A DNA stretch of 64,000 nucleotides from Methylophilus aquaticus (GCF_030769565.1 NZ_JAVCAP010000009.1:33302-97301); one strand, 5' to 3'; counted from the stretch's first letter, positions 1-9,088 are shown. The notes: generated by a model not told the origin, from the sequence alone. Program-made: numbers and translations.

Positions 1-1346
1 CCGATGAGCAACTGGATTTTCCTGTGGTGTATGCCTCTGCTTTGAACGGCTTTGCAACGCTGGACATGGACACGCCTTCAGATAATATGCGTGCCTTGTT
101 TGAAACTATTCTGAGTCATGTTGAGCCTCCTAAAGGGGACAGCGATGCGCCATTGCAATTACAGGTTTCAGCGCTGGATTACTCTACTTATACAGGCCGT
201 TTAGGCGTTGGTCGTGTCACCAATGGTCGTATCAAGCCGGGTCAGGTGGTTGCCGTGATGCGTGAAGATGAGCAAGTCGCGCAAGGCCGTATTAATCAGG
301 TGCTGGGCTTTAGAGGTCTGGATCGCGTGCCAGTTGAAGAAGCTGAAGCAGGTGACATTGTGATTATTTCCGGTATTGAAGAGATTGGTATCGGTTTCAC
401 CATTTGTGACCGTGACAAGCCGGTTGGTTTGCCGCATTTGGGCGTGGATGAACCCACCCTGACCATGGACTTTATGGTCAACACGTCACCATTGGCGGGC
501 ACAGAAGGTAAATTTATCACTTCTCGTCAAATCCGTGATCGCCTAACCAAAGAATTGTTGGTGAACGTGGCATTACGTGTTGAAGATACCGAAGATACTG
601 ATGTATTCCGCGTATCTGGCCGTGGGGAATTACACCTGACCATTTTGCTGGAAAACATGCGCCGTGAAGGCTTTGAAATTGCCGTGGGTAAGCCACGAGT
701 GGTGTATAAAGAAGTGAATGGCGAAAAATGTGAGCCATACGAAATCCTGACTGTGGATCTGGAAGACGAACACCAGGGTGCAGTCATGGAAGAGCTGGGT
801 CGTCGTCGTGGCGAAATGAGCAATATGGAGTCTGACGGTAATGGTCGTACTCGCCTGGAATACCGTATTCCGGCACGTGGTCTGATCGGCTTTCAAGGCG
901 AGTTTTTAACGTTGACACGTGGTACTGGCTTAATGGCACATATTTTTGATGAATATGCGCCGGTAAAAGCCGATATGCCTGGACGTCGCAATGGCGTGCT
1001 GATTTCTGCCGAGCAAGGCGAAGCCGTTGCTTATGCCCTTTGGAAGCTGCAAGACCGAGGCAAAATGTTCGCAAGCCCAGGTGATAAATTGTACGAAGGC
1101 ATGATTATCGGTATTCACAGCCGTGACAATGATCTGGTGGTGAACCCGATTAAAGGCAAGCAGTTGACCAACGTGCGTGCCTCCGGGACGGATGAAGCTG
1201 TACGTTTGATTCCGCCTGTCTCACTCAGTTTGGAAAGTGCAGTTGAATTTATTGATGATGATGAGCTGGTGGAAATTACGCCGAAAACATTGCGCTTACG
1301 CAAGCGTTACTTGCTTGAGCATGAGCGCAAGCGTGCATCGAAATAG
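1..1346 (+). CDS. bipA: Ribosome-associated GTPase BipA/TypA (3' part, cut by window edge)
   Basis: C-terminal ~447 residues of a BipA/TypA translational GTPase. The reading frame is open to the first base (codons from base 3 read DEQLDFPVVYASALNG, a BipA signature just after the G domain), so the true start and the GTPase domain lie outside the window. The visible part covers the beta-barrel domain II, the EF-G-like domain III (RGELHLTILLENMRREGFE), the domain V region (EYRIPARGLIGFQGEF) and the BipA-specific C-terminal domain ending in a basic tail. Known role: a ribosome-binding GTPase for stress and low-temperature growth and 50S assembly. Full-length proteins are about 600 residues, so roughly a quarter is missing. 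It ends at a strong hairpin terminator. Confidence 0.96.
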   Translation, partial: DEQLDFPVVYASALNGFATLDMDTPSDNMRALFETILSHVEPPKGDSDAPLQLQVSALDYSTYTGRLGVGRVTNGRIKPGQVVAVMREDEQVAQGRINQVLGFRGLDRVPVEEAEAGDIVIISGIEEIGIGFTICDRDKPVGLPHLGVDEPTLTMDFMVNTSPLAGTEGKFITSRQIRDRLTKELLVNVALRVEDTEDTDVFRVSGRGELHLTILLENMRREGFEIAVGKPRVVYKEVNGEKCEPYEILTVDLEDEHQGAVMEELGRRRGEMSNMESDGNGRTRLEYRIPARGLIGFQGEFLTLTRGTGLMAHIFDEYAPVKADMPGRRNGVLISAEQGEAVAYALWKLQDRGKMFASPGDKLYEGMIIGIHSRDNDLVVNPIKGKQLTNVRASGTDEAVRLIPPVSLSLESAVEFIDDDELVEITPKTLRLRKRYLLEHERKRASK

Positions 1347-1352
1347 CGTCAA

Positions 1353-1382
1353 TAAAAAAGCCAGCATTTGCTGGCTTTTTTA
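1353..1382. terminator. Bidirectional intrinsic terminator between bipA and the DUF202 gene
   Basis: Perfect 7-bp stem gccagca/tgctggc (1360-1366 and 1369-1375) flanked by an A-run on the left and a T-run on the right. It can end bipA on the plus strand and the convergent DUF202 gene on the minus strand. Confidence 0.9.
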
Positions 1383-1390
1383 TTGACGGG

Positions 1391-1765
1391 CTACAGCGTT
1401 TCGGCCTGTATCAGGATGAAAGCCAGTGCCAGTCCCAGTAGGCTCAGTATCCATGCCAGAATAATCGCATAGTGCGCAGAATAGCCGGGTGGTAGCGCAT
1501 CACTTCCCAACGTACGGATGTATCGTTGCTGCTGAATACTGGCAAGCAGGATGGCGAAAGCCCCGGCGATAATGAATGCAATGCCTAAGCCGGCGGAGTA
1601 AATCGGCCGGTCATGGACAAACGATGCCCCCTCACTGGCTAACAGATGTACAAACAAACCAAATCTGGCAATCACAAAGCCTATCCCTATCAGCGCAATT
1701 CCACTGCGCATCCAGGCCAGCAGGGTGCGTTCTGCGGCGAAAAAAATTCTCGGGTCGTTTGGCAT
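1391..1765 (-). CDS. DUF202 (YidH-type) small inner-membrane protein
   Basis: A 124-residue integral membrane protein of the DUF202/YidH family, whose function is not established. The family hallmark FFAAERTLLAWMRSGIAL sits at residues 8-25. Three hydrophobic segments are visible at about 21-42, 56-77 and 99-120, with basic residues between the second and third. ATG start with an AAGGAG ribosome site just upstream. The gene is convergent with bipA and divergent from the PPK2 gene. Family membership is clear; no reaction can be assigned. Confidence 0.85.
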   Translation of the reverse strand: MPNDPRIFFAAERTLLAWMRSGIALIGIGFVIARFGLFVHLLASEGASFVHDRPIYSAGLGIAFIIAGAFAILLASIQQQRYIRTLGSDALPPGYSAHYAIILAWILSLLGLALAFILIQAETL

Positions 1766-1849
1766 GGGGCTCCTTAATTTATTCTGAAGAATCGGAATTG
1801 GACGCGCATTTTAGGATACAACTGGGATACACTTTATTCAATTCTAATC

Positions 1850-2677
1850 GTGATGATGAATGTTATGGACAGTCTTGAGCGTTACCGCGTTAACCCGAAG
1901 AAGTTTTCACTTAAACAATTTAAGGCCGATGACAAGTCTGCGCGTACTGGCGACAAGCTGGAGGATGCCAAACTGCTTGCCAGTCTCGCGCAGGCGATAA
2001 ATGCCCGCCAGGATATTCTGCACGCGCAAGCCAGGCACAAGGTATTGCTGATTTTGCAGGGCATGGATACCAGTGGCAAGGATGGCACAATCAAACAGGT
2101 ATTCAGTGCGTGTGATCCCTTAGGTATCCGTCTGGCATGTTTTAAGGCCCCGAGTGATGAAGAGCTGGCCCATGATTATTTATGGCGTGTACATCAGCAG
2201 GCACCCAAAAAAGGCGAACTGGTGATTTTTAACCGTAGCCACTATGAAGATGTGCTGATTGTGAAAGTGCATGGCTGGATCGATGATCCAGAATGCGCGC
2301 GCCGCTATCGCCAAATCAACGATTTTGAACGTATGCTGGCTGAAAATGGCACCATCATTATCAAATGCTTTTTACATATTTCTCCGGCCGAGCAAAAAGA
2401 GCGGTTGCAAGAGCGCCTCAGTGACCCCACCAAAGTATGGAAATTCAATCCCAAGGATCTCGAGGAGCGGAAGTTGTGGCCTGCCTATGCGACGGCCTAT
2501 GAAAATGCGTTGCAAGCAACCTCAACAGAAGTGGCACCCTGGTATGTGATACCTGCCGACTCCAAGACTAACCGCAATTTGCTGGTTTCACAGATTTTGT
2601 TGAAAACACTGGAGGCCATGCCGCTAGAGTATCCTGTCCGGCCCAAGGAATGGGAAGGGCTCAAGATTGAAGACTAA
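1850..2677 (+). CDS. ppk2: Polyphosphate kinase 2 (PPK2 family)
   Basis: Single-domain PPK2 of 275 residues. PPK2 enzymes use polyphosphate to phosphorylate nucleotides (or the reverse), linking phosphate stores to AMP/ADP/GDP recharging in the cytoplasm. Visible: P-loop GMDTSGKDG at residues 71-79, the SACDPLGIRLACFKAPS segment, and the Walker B-like VIFNRSHYEDVL around 125-136 with its conserved Arg. The FKAPSDEELAHDYLWR pattern resembles class III PPK2s acting on AMP and ADP, but class assignment is inference. The first ATG cluster (1850, 1853, 1856) and ATG 1865 are all possible starts; none has a strong ribosome site, and ATG 1865 (MDSLERY) is a fair alternative. Stand-alone gene, divergent from the DUF202 gene. 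Confidence 0.9.
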   Translation: MMMNVMDSLERYRVNPKKFSLKQFKADDKSARTGDKLEDAKLLASLAQAINARQDILHAQARHKVLLILQGMDTSGKDGTIKQVFSACDPLGIRLACFKAPSDEELAHDYLWRVHQQAPKKGELVIFNRSHYEDVLIVKVHGWIDDPECARRYRQINDFERMLAENGTIIIKCFLHISPAEQKERLQERLSDPTKVWKFNPKDLEERKLWPAYATAYENALQATSTEVAPWYVIPADSKTNRNLLVSQILLKTLEAMPLEYPVRPKEWEGLKIED

Positions 2678-2751
2678 TTTTAATGATTTTACGCTATTGC
2701 AACTTTGTACAGTTGCAGTTTAATGACGACACTAATATTTATTGATTACCC

Positions 2752-4098
2752 ATGAGTTTAAGATTTAGACTAAATCTGCTGGTGACCATGCTTTCGCTGG
2801 CTTTTCTGCTGGCAGCCGGGGTGGTACTAGTGCGTGATACCAAAGACAGCATTCGCGAGCGCGTGGAGGCCGCGACCAGAGTTACAGTGCAGTTGCTTGA
2901 TACTGTGATAGTCAGCTCGGCCATGAACCCGAGTCTGGGGCCGACCCATTATGTGCTGCAAGATTTTCTCAAGTCTCTGGGCTATGTGCGTAGCAGCCGT
3001 ATTGAACTGTATGACTACTTCAATGCCCCTTTATACATGTCGCCTCAGTCAACCTTCAAGTCTGAAGTGGATCCTCCGGCATGGTTTGTCAAGCTGGTTG
3101 CTCCCAAGGTTGAAGTCGTTACAAGGCGTATCCGCTATGGTTCTCTGATTATCACCTCCAGTGCTGAAGGTTCCATACGCGAGGCGTGGTCAGGCTTTCA
3201 TCAGCTAATCTTGATCGGGGTTGGTTTTTTTGTTTTACTGAATTTGCTGGTCTATGTTTTACTTAGCCACGCCTTGCGTCCGGTGCAGCATATTTTGAGG
3301 GCCATCAACCAGATTGAGCAGGGTGATTTGACCACACGTCTGCCATCGTTTTCACTGCCTGAATTTGACCGTATCGGGTCCAGCCTGAATCAAATGGCCG
3401 TGTCGCTGGATGCTGAGCGCCAGCTGGAAGAAAACCGGCAACTGACGCAGTTGATACAGGCGCATATTGAAGATGAGCGGCGCAGCCTGGCCCGTGAGCT
3501 GCATGATGAACTCGGACAGTATGTCACTGCAATCAAAACCTTTGCCGTGGCCATAGTAAACAAAAGTCGAGACAAAGCCCCTGATATTGAATCCAGCGCA
3601 CAAACAATTGTTGCGGCGGCCAACCATATTTATGATGGTATGCATAACATCATTCGTCAGTTGCGCCCAGCAGCGATGGACAATATGGGCTTAGTGGAAA
3701 CCCTGCGCGATATGGTGGCAGGTTATCAGTCACAACATCCTGATATTGCGATACAGTTGCAAGTCTCAGGACAATTTAGGCCACTGGGCGAGAACCTGAA
3801 TATTAACGTGTATCGTATTGTGCAGGAGGGTGTAAACAATGCGATCAAGCATGCGCAAGCAAAAAGCATTACTGTTGCCTTGCAAGCGCAAACCGAGGGG
3901 TTGTTGTTGCAGATCACGGATGATGGTGTGGGTATGCAAATGTGTTCTGTCGACCAGAGCCAGCATTTTGGTTTATTGGGGATGCGTGAGCGTGTCCAAG
4001 CCTTGCATGGTCAGTTTAAAGTAATGTCACTGGAAGAGCGTGTAAATGGCACAACGTTGGAAGTTCGCCTGCCATTGATACCATCATCAATAGAATAA
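2752..4098 (+). CDS. NarX-type membrane sensor histidine kinase
   Basis: A 448-residue sensor kinase: N-terminal membrane helix (~8-28), periplasmic sensor region (~29-150), second helix (~151-172), HAMP linker (~174-226), HisKA_3 dimerisation domain with predicted phospho-His at H251 (LARELHDELGQ), and a C-terminal ATPase domain with N-box NNAIKHAQ (~362-369), G1 box DDGVGM (390-395) and G2 box GLLGMRER (407-414). This layout is that of NarX/UhpB kinases, which pair with LuxR-type regulators; such a regulator follows 10 bases downstream, so the two form one operon. The periplasmic part has no recognised ligand domain, so the stimulus is unknown. All catalytic boxes are intact. Confidence 0.92.
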   Translation: MSLRFRLNLLVTMLSLAFLLAAGVVLVRDTKDSIRERVEAATRVTVQLLDTVIVSSAMNPSLGPTHYVLQDFLKSLGYVRSSRIELYDYFNAPLYMSPQSTFKSEVDPPAWFVKLVAPKVEVVTRRIRYGSLIITSSAEGSIREAWSGFHQLILIGVGFFVLLNLLVYVLLSHALRPVQHILRAINQIEQGDLTTRLPSFSLPEFDRIGSSLNQMAVSLDAERQLEENRQLTQLIQAHIEDERRSLARELHDELGQYVTAIKTFAVAIVNKSRDKAPDIESSAQTIVAAANHIYDGMHNIIRQLRPAAMDNMGLVETLRDMVAGYQSQHPDIAIQLQVSGQFRPLGENLNINVYRIVQEGVNNAIKHAQAKSITVALQAQTEGLLLQITDDGVGMQMCSVDQSQHFGLLGMRERVQALHGQFKVMSLEERVNGTTLEVRLPLIPSSIE

Positions 4099-4108
4099 AA
4101 GGGAAGAT

Positions 4109-4747
4109 ATGAGCGCAATTACCGTCATGCTGGTGGATGACCACGCTGTGGTCCGCATGGGTTTCAAAATGCTGCTGGAGTCCGATCAGGACATCAAAGT
4201 TATCGCCGAGGCCGAAAGTGGCGAGGCCGCCATTCGTGCCTATGTTGAACACCACCCGCAAGTCGTCGTGATGGATATCACGATGCCTGGTATTGGCGGG
4301 ATGGAAGCGATTGAGCGTATTTTGGCCAAAGACAACCATGCGCGTATTCTGGTGCTTTCTGCACATGAAGACTCCGTCCACCCCAAACGCGTGCTCAACG
4401 CAGGTGCCATGGGTTATGTGACCAAGCGCAGCGCGGCAGAAGAGCTGATTAAAGCCATTCGTAGTGTCGCTAATGGTAAAAAATACATCGAGGCTGGTGT
4501 GGCGCAGCAAATGGCAATTCAGCAACTTTCGGGCGAGCAAAACCCGGTTGATGTATTGAGTGAGCGTGAGTTTGAGGTGTTTATGTCATTGGCACGTGGT
4601 AAATCCACCAATGAAATCGCCGAAACCTTGTTTCTGAGTCCGCGCACGGTAGGCACCCATCTTTATAATATCAAACAGAAACTCAATGCACAGAACTCAG
4701 CAGAAATCGCGCTGATTGCCATGCGCTGTGGCTTGCTGGAGCCTTGA
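4109..4747 (+). CDS. NarL/FixJ-family response regulator
   Basis: A 212-residue two-domain regulator. Receiver domain at ~1-120 with acidic pocket D10/D11, phospho-acceptor D56 (VVVMDITMPG), S84 and K106; LuxR-type helix-turn-helix at ~149-209 (LSEREFEVFMSLARGKS ... SPRTVGTHLYNIKQKL). ATG preceded by AAGGGAAG at good spacing, 10 bases after the kinase stop, so it is the cognate partner of the upstream kinase. The target genes are not evident; no obvious paired half-sites were seen in neighbouring promoters. Confidence 0.94.
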   Translation: MSAITVMLVDDHAVVRMGFKMLLESDQDIKVIAEAESGEAAIRAYVEHHPQVVVMDITMPGIGGMEAIERILAKDNHARILVLSAHEDSVHPKRVLNAGAMGYVTKRSAAEELIKAIRSVANGKKYIEAGVAQQMAIQQLSGEQNPVDVLSEREFEVFMSLARGKSTNEIAETLFLSPRTVGTHLYNIKQKLNAQNSAEIALIAMRCGLLEP

Positions 4748-4891
4748 GAACAGTTTTTACCTCAGAGGAAAAGTTAACTAAGCCTTTTTATCATTATGAT
4801 TTAACAGGCCCAGAGCAAGATGCTTGTTTGTTGTGGATAGGCTGCATGCTTGGTTTGAACACGGTGTGCGCCATGGCCAAGCACTTGATTT

Positions 4892-5779
4892 TCAAGTGTG
4901 CGTCTGTCGGGTACTCAATACGCCAAAGCCAATGATCAGCAACATGCCTGCGACTTCGTGCATGCTGAGTGTTTCTCCCCAGCCGATCACCCCTATCAAG
5001 GTCGCAAAGACGATTGTGCTGTAAGCCAGGCTGGCAACCGTCAGTGTATGGCCAGTGCGGTAGGCGCGGGTCATCGCAAGTTGGCTGCAGGTTGCCGATA
5101 ACCCTAATCCTGATAATAAGGGAATATCCTGCCAGCGGAGCGGGGTGATGCGGTCGAACAACATCCAGAGTCCGCTTGTCACCGTGCACAGCAGCGTGAA
5201 ATAAAATACCGTGCGCCAGTCTGGCTCGCCCTGCATGCCGAGTTGTTTCACATGCACATAGGCCAATGCGGCACCCAGACCCGAGAGCAGGCCCAAGCTG
5301 CCTGCCAGCAGCTGGTCGCGGTAGAAAACGGGTTGTAATAGCAGGCAGACCCCGATAAAGCCACCGACCACACAAATATTGAATATCTGTCGCTGCCTGC
5401 CATGTGCGCGATGCTCGCCTCTGAGCAGCCACGGTGAAAGCAATGCCAGAAACATTGGGGAAGTGTAGTTGAGGGTAATGGCAGTCGCCAGCGGCAGGTG
5501 CGCGATGGCGTAAAAAAATAACAGTAGTGCGCCAAATCCTACACCCGCTCTGCGCATTTGCATGTCTAGCAGCGGCGTTTGCAGTGGTTTGCCTTGCCAC
5601 CAGATCAGGGCCGCGATACTGATAAAACCAAAGGCTGATCGGTAAAACACCAGTTCGCCAGTGGTAAAGCGTTGCGCGCCGGCTTTTACACAAGCGCCCA
5701 TGATGGCAAACCCCACACCGGCCAGCAGCATCCAATAGCTGCCGAGCTGCCAGTGCGTTGGATTGAAGCGTCTAGGCAA
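4892..5779 (-). CDS. DMT-superfamily (EamA) transporter
   Basis: A 295-residue inner-membrane protein with two tandem EamA repeats and about ten hydrophobic segments, as in drug/metabolite exporters of the RhaT/YdcZ/EamA group. Substrate unknown. The open frame begins at a TTG (5779) overlapping the stop of the Rieske oxygenase by 8 bases, which suggests translational coupling; no good ribosome site is visible, and the in-frame ATG before MLLAGVGFAIMGACV (~5731) is an alternative that would still precede the first helix. Being coupled to an oxygenase, it may export or import that enzyme's substrate or product; this is inference from position only. Confidence 0.85.
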   Translation of the reverse strand: MPRRFNPTHWQLGSYWMLLAGVGFAIMGACVKAGAQRFTTGELVFYRSAFGFISIAALIWWQGKPLQTPLLDMQMRRAGVGFGALLLFFYAIAHLPLATAITLNYTSPMFLALLSPWLLRGEHRAHGRQRQIFNICVVGGFIGVCLLLQPVFYRDQLLAGSLGLLSGLGAALAYVHVKQLGMQGEPDWRTVFYFTLLCTVTSGLWMLFDRITPLRWQDIPLLSGLGLSATCSQLAMTRAYRTGHTLTVASLAYSTIVFATLIGVIGWGETLSMHEVAGMLLIIGFGVLSTRQTHT

Positions 5780-6938
5780 AGGGGTAGTTTACCTGGCGTG
5801 GCATCTCGCCAGAGAGGTGCGATTGCATTTGCGCGCGATACCAGCGATGGAAATGTTCCAGCCCGGTTTCCATCGGGTGTTGATAAGGACCACGCTCGTC
5901 CTTGCCCTGTGCATATAATCCTTTACGGCCATCATGCATACGCTGGCAAACCTCTTTGTCTTCGACCGCAGTTTCAAAATAGGCAGCTTGCTGCGCCTTG
6001 ATATATGCACGCTCAAACAGGGCAATGTCTTCCGGGTAGTAAAACTCAACCACGTTTTTGCAGGTTTCCACTCCTGTCGGAATAATGTGTGAAACTACCA
6101 GCACGTTGGGATACCACTCAATCATCAGGAAAGGGTAAAGCACAAACCAGATGGCGCCATATTTGGGGGCAGTGCCTTGCTGGTAATGACCGACGGCCTC
6201 TTGCCAGGCTTTGTAAACAGGTGAGAAGCTGTATTCCGCCAACGGTTTATAGCCCACAGTCTGGACACTGTAATGCTCACCGAACTCCCAGTTCAGTTCC
6301 CCACAATCAACAAACTGGTTTAAGCCGGGGTGGAAAGGGCCGACATGGTAGTCTTCCAGATACACTTCAATAAAAGTTTTCCAGTTGAAGTCATAGTGGT
6401 CAATCATCGCCGAGTCAAAATGATAGCCGGTAAAATCAAAGTCCTGTTTGCATCCTAACTGCTTCAGCAAGCCTGCAATCTCCAGTCCTTTTTGTTTTGC
6501 GGGTGACGATTTAAACAGCAAACCCTGCCATTCTGTGAGCGCCTTGTTTTCCAGATGCAGGCAAGGGTTTTTCTCAAAGTGCGGCGCCCCGAGCAGTTGA
6601 CCGTTCAAGTCGTAAGTCCAGCGGTGCAAGGGACAGACAATATGGTGTGTATTGCCTTGGCCGTTGAGCATGACCGCCTGACGATGACGACAAATATTGC
6701 TGATCAGTTTCGGCTGCCCTTGCTGGTTAACCAGCGCGAGCGCGTCATGCATCCAGTCCAGTGTATAAAAGTCGCCTGCTTGCGGGATCATGCAACGGTG
6801 ACCCATGTACTGGGGCAGATGCCGGAACAGATGGGCTTGTTCCAGTGCATAAATTTCCGGGTTCAGATACCAGTCAACTGGTAGCTGTGCAACTTCAGTT
6901 GTCTGCGGTTCTTTATTTAAAGCGGTGACAGAGCCCAT
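5772..6938 (-). CDS. Rieske-type ring-hydroxylating oxygenase alpha subunit homologue
   Basis: A 388-residue protein with an N-terminal Rieske [2Fe-2S] domain, ligands C83-x-H85 (NICRHRQAVML) and C102-x2-H105 (VCPLHRWTYD), and a C-terminal non-haem iron domain containing EDYHVGPFHPGLNQF, where H198 and H203 would bind the mononuclear iron. This is the alpha-subunit architecture of Rieske oxygenases, which hydroxylate or demethylate aromatic, choline-like or other small molecules with electrons from a reductase. No reductase or ferredoxin gene is nearby, so the electron donor must be elsewhere, and the substrate cannot be inferred. ATG start at 6938. The gene is divergent from transaldolase across a 280-base promoter region and overlaps the downstream DMT gene. 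Confidence 0.9.
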   Translation of the reverse strand: MGSVTALNKEPQTTEVAQLPVDWYLNPEIYALEQAHLFRHLPQYMGHRCMIPQAGDFYTLDWMHDALALVNQQGQPKLISNICRHRQAVMLNGQGNTHHIVCPLHRWTYDLNGQLLGAPHFEKNPCLHLENKALTEWQGLLFKSSPAKQKGLEIAGLLKQLGCKQDFDFTGYHFDSAMIDHYDFNWKTFIEVYLEDYHVGPFHPGLNQFVDCGELNWEFGEHYSVQTVGYKPLAEYSFSPVYKAWQEAVGHYQQGTAPKYGAIWFVLYPFLMIEWYPNVLVVSHIIPTGVETCKNVVEFYYPEDIALFERAYIKAQQAAYFETAVEDKEVCQRMHDGRKGLYAQGKDERGPYQHPMETGLEHFHRWYRAQMQSHLSGEMPRQVNYPFA

Positions 6939-7218
6939 ATCCCTATCTAACTCAATGACTTGGAAAAAAGCGTAATTTTGCCCGAAACAGGGGTGTTTGA
7001 AAAGCTAAACTCTACCAAATTTTCGTAAATTCATTATGCAATCATTTGATTTTAATCAATAAAATACATCGATTGGTCATAGGTCTTGTTGTGTTGCCGT
7101 CGACTTAATTGTCTCGTCATGGCCTAACTATCCCCGGAAAATTAAGTTATAATGTTGCAGGTTTTTTATGTATAACAGTGCGTGAACAACAATTGCAAAA
7201 TATTTTAGGAGCAATCGA
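6939..7218. promoter_or_regulatory. Divergent promoter region between the Rieske oxygenase and transaldolase genes
   Basis: AT-rich 280-base region. A perfect TATAAT at 7148-7153 lies about 65 bases before the transaldolase ATG and is the likely -10 box. No good -35 hexamer stands at the right distance, which hints at an activator-dependent promoter (inference). The transaldolase ribosome site TAGGAG sits at 7207-7212. Confidence 0.5.
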
Positions 7219-8172
7219 ATGGCAAATTTATTAGATCAGTTGAAAGCAATGACGACCATCGTGGCTGACACTGGTGACGTTGAAGCAATCAAAAGTGTTA
7301 AACCTGTGGATGCAACCACAAACCCGTCTCTGGTATTGAAGGCTAGCCAAATCCCAGAATACGCACCGTTGATTGAAACTGCCATTGCTTATGCAAAAGC
7401 ACAAGGTGGTTCTAAAGAGCAACAAATTGAAAATGCAGCCGACAAGCTGGCTGTGTTGATTGGCGCTGAAATCACTAAAGTGGTTCCAGGCCGTATTTCT
7501 ACAGAAGTAGATGCGCGTCTGTCTTTCAATATCGACGCTATGGTAGCTAAAGGCCGTAAACTGATCAGCCTGTATCAAGAGTCTGGCATCAGCAAAGACC
7601 GCGTGCTGATCAAGCTGGCTTCTACCTGGGAAGGTATCAAAGCTGGCGAAATTCTGGAAAAAGAAGGCGTTCAGTGTAATCTGACTTTGTTGTTTGGTTT
7701 CGGTCAGGCACGTGCTTGTGCTGAAGCTGGCGTATTCCTGATTTCTCCATTCGTTGGCCGTATCCTTGACTGGTACAAAGCGAAAAACCCAGGCACTGAG
7801 TACACACAAGAAACAGATCCAGGTGTGGTTTCTGTGCGCGCAATCTACCAATACTACAAAGAGCACGGTTACAAAACGGTTGTGATGGGTGCTTCTTTCC
7901 GAAACACAGGTGAGCTGATTGCCTTGGCTGGTTGCGATCGTTTGACCGTTTCTCCCAACTTGCTGCAAGATCTGGCTGCCACAGAAGGCACTTTGGTTCA
8001 AGTGTTGAAAGATGGCGGAAAAACCAAAGAAGTGCCAGCTAAATTGACAGAAGAGCAATTCCGTTTTGAACTGAACCAAGATCCAATGGCCACTGAGAAA
8101 TTGGCTGAAGGTATCCGTGGTTTCGTGGCTGACCAGAACAAGCTGGAAGCTGCTTTAGCCGCAAAACTGTAA
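7219..8172 (+). CDS. tal: Transaldolase
   Basis: A 317-residue class I transaldolase (TalB type). It moves a dihydroxyacetone unit between sugar phosphates (sedoheptulose 7-phosphate + glyceraldehyde 3-phosphate to erythrose 4-phosphate + fructose 6-phosphate), here in the rearrangement branch of the RuMP cycle that regenerates ribulose 5-phosphate. The Schiff-base lysine is K132 ([12 protein letters not shown]), preceded by DATTNPS at 31-37 and [15 protein letters not shown] at ~89-103. Length is standard. ATG with a strong AGGAG. Regular, strongly biased codon use and the position directly before hps suggest high expression. A perfect 10-bp hairpin terminator follows. Confidence 0.97.
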   Translation: MANLLDQLKAMTTIVADTGDVEAIKSVKPVDATTNPSLVLKASQIPEYAPLIETAIAYAKAQGGSKEQQIENAADKLAVLIGAEITKVVPGRISTEVDARLSFNIDAMVAKGRKLISLYQESGISKDRVLIKLASTWEGIKAGEILEKEGVQCNLTLLFGFGQARACAEAGVFLISPFVGRILDWYKAKNPGTEYTQETDPGVVSVRAIYQYYKEHGYKTVVMGASFRNTGELIALAGCDRLTVSPNLLQDLAATEGTLVQVLKDGGKTKEVPAKLTEEQFRFELNQDPMATEKLAEGIRGFVADQNKLEAALAAKL

Positions 8173-8190
8173 TATCGCAGTGCGATAATG

Positions 8191-8223
8191 CAAACGGGCA
8201 GTGACCTGCCCGTTTGGTTTTTA
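8191..8223 (+). terminator. Intrinsic terminator after transaldolase
   Basis: Perfect 10-bp stem caaacgggca/tgcccgtttg (8191-8200 and 8207-8216) with a 6-base loop, followed by a T-rich tail. It separates tal from hps, so hps needs its own promoter. Confidence 0.9.
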
Positions 8224-8249
8224 AGTCAGGCATAAATTGGCCTGCAACA

Positions 8250-8278
8250 TTGACTTATTTTGGCTGTGAGCTTACTAT
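8250..8278 (+). promoter_or_regulatory. Sigma70-like promoter for hps
   Basis: TTGACT (8250-8255), 17-base spacer, TACTAT (8273-8278): a good sigma70 promoter between the tal terminator and the hps start, giving a leader of about 65 bases. Confidence 0.7.
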
Positions 8279-8348
8279 GAGCGACCAGCTTGAATTGGTA
8301 GTACGCTAGCAATAGCATTTGAAACTTTATAAATTTTTGGAGAAAAAC

Positions 8349-8981
8349 ATGGCATTAACACAAATGGCATTAGACTCATTGGATTTCGACGCAACTATCG
8401 CTTTGGCAGAAAAAGTTGCTCCACACGTTGATATCTTGGAAATCGGTACACCTTGCATCAAGCACAACGGTATCAAACTGCTGGAAACGCTGCGCGCTAA
8501 ATTCCCAAAAAACAAAATCCTGGTTGACCTGAAAACTATGGACGCTGGTGAGTACGAGTCTGAGCCATTCTACAAAGCAGGTGCTGACATCTGCGTAGTA
8601 TTGGGCGTATCCGATATCGGTACTATCAAAGGCGTAATCAAAGCGGCTAACAAATACGGCAAAAAAGCGCAAGTTGACCTGATCAGCGTTGAAGATAAAG
8701 TGGCTAAGACTAAAGAAGTTGCTGCTGCTGGTGCTCACATCATCGGTATCCACACTGGTTTGGACCAACAAGCTGCTGGTCAAACACCATTTGCTGACCT
8801 GGCTGCTGTTGCAGGTTTGAACCTGGGTGTTGAAATCTCAGTTGCTGGTGGTGTTAAAGCCGCTACTGCTGCTCAAGTACGTGATGCTGGCGCGACTATC
8901 ATCGTTGCTGGTGCTGCTATCTACGGTGCTGCTGACCCAGCTGCTGCTGCTGCAGAAATCACTGCTATCGCTCACGCTTAA
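8349..8981 (+). CDS. hps: 3-hexulose-6-phosphate synthase
   Basis: A 210-residue enzyme of the OMP decarboxylase/KGPDC/HPS superfamily. It condenses formaldehyde with ribulose 5-phosphate to D-arabino-3-hexulose 6-phosphate, the formaldehyde-fixing step of the RuMP cycle. The (beta/alpha)8 barrel is complete; the Mg/phosphate-binding motif is DLKTMD (D60, K62, D65), with E31 in ILEIGTP and the phosphate loop VAGGVKA near the C-terminus. The start is ATG 8349 (MALTQMALDS), 5 bases after GGAGA; the frame stays open to 8319 but that extension is not family-like. Codon use is extremely even (GCT, GGT, CTG), as in very highly expressed genes. Own promoter upstream and a terminator downstream. Confidence 0.97.
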   Translation: MALTQMALDSLDFDATIALAEKVAPHVDILEIGTPCIKHNGIKLLETLRAKFPKNKILVDLKTMDAGEYESEPFYKAGADICVVLGVSDIGTIKGVIKAANKYGKKAQVDLISVEDKVAKTKEVAAAGAHIIGIHTGLDQQAAGQTPFADLAAVAGLNLGVEISVAGGVKAATAAQVRDAGATIIVAGAAIYGAADPAAAAAEITAIAHA

Positions 8982-9022
8982 TTCATTTAAGCATCAATAA
9001 GCAATTATTGATTAGCGATCAT

Positions 9023-9055
9023 AAAAACCCGACTCAGCAATGTGTCGGGTTTTTT
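9023..9055 (+). terminator. Intrinsic terminator between hps and phi
   Basis: An 11-bp stem aaaaacccgac/gtcgggttttt (9023-9033 and 9044-9054) with a 10-base loop, ending in T's. It lies between hps and phi, so phi is probably transcribed by read-through at a lower level than hps. Confidence 0.9.
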
Positions 9056-9088
9056 ATTCATTATTTTTTGTTTACACAGGATTGAAAA

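Noticed and set aside
7637..8079. Long minus-strand open frames inside transaldolase
   Set aside because: Shadow frames caused by even codon use in a highly expressed gene; no family similarity.
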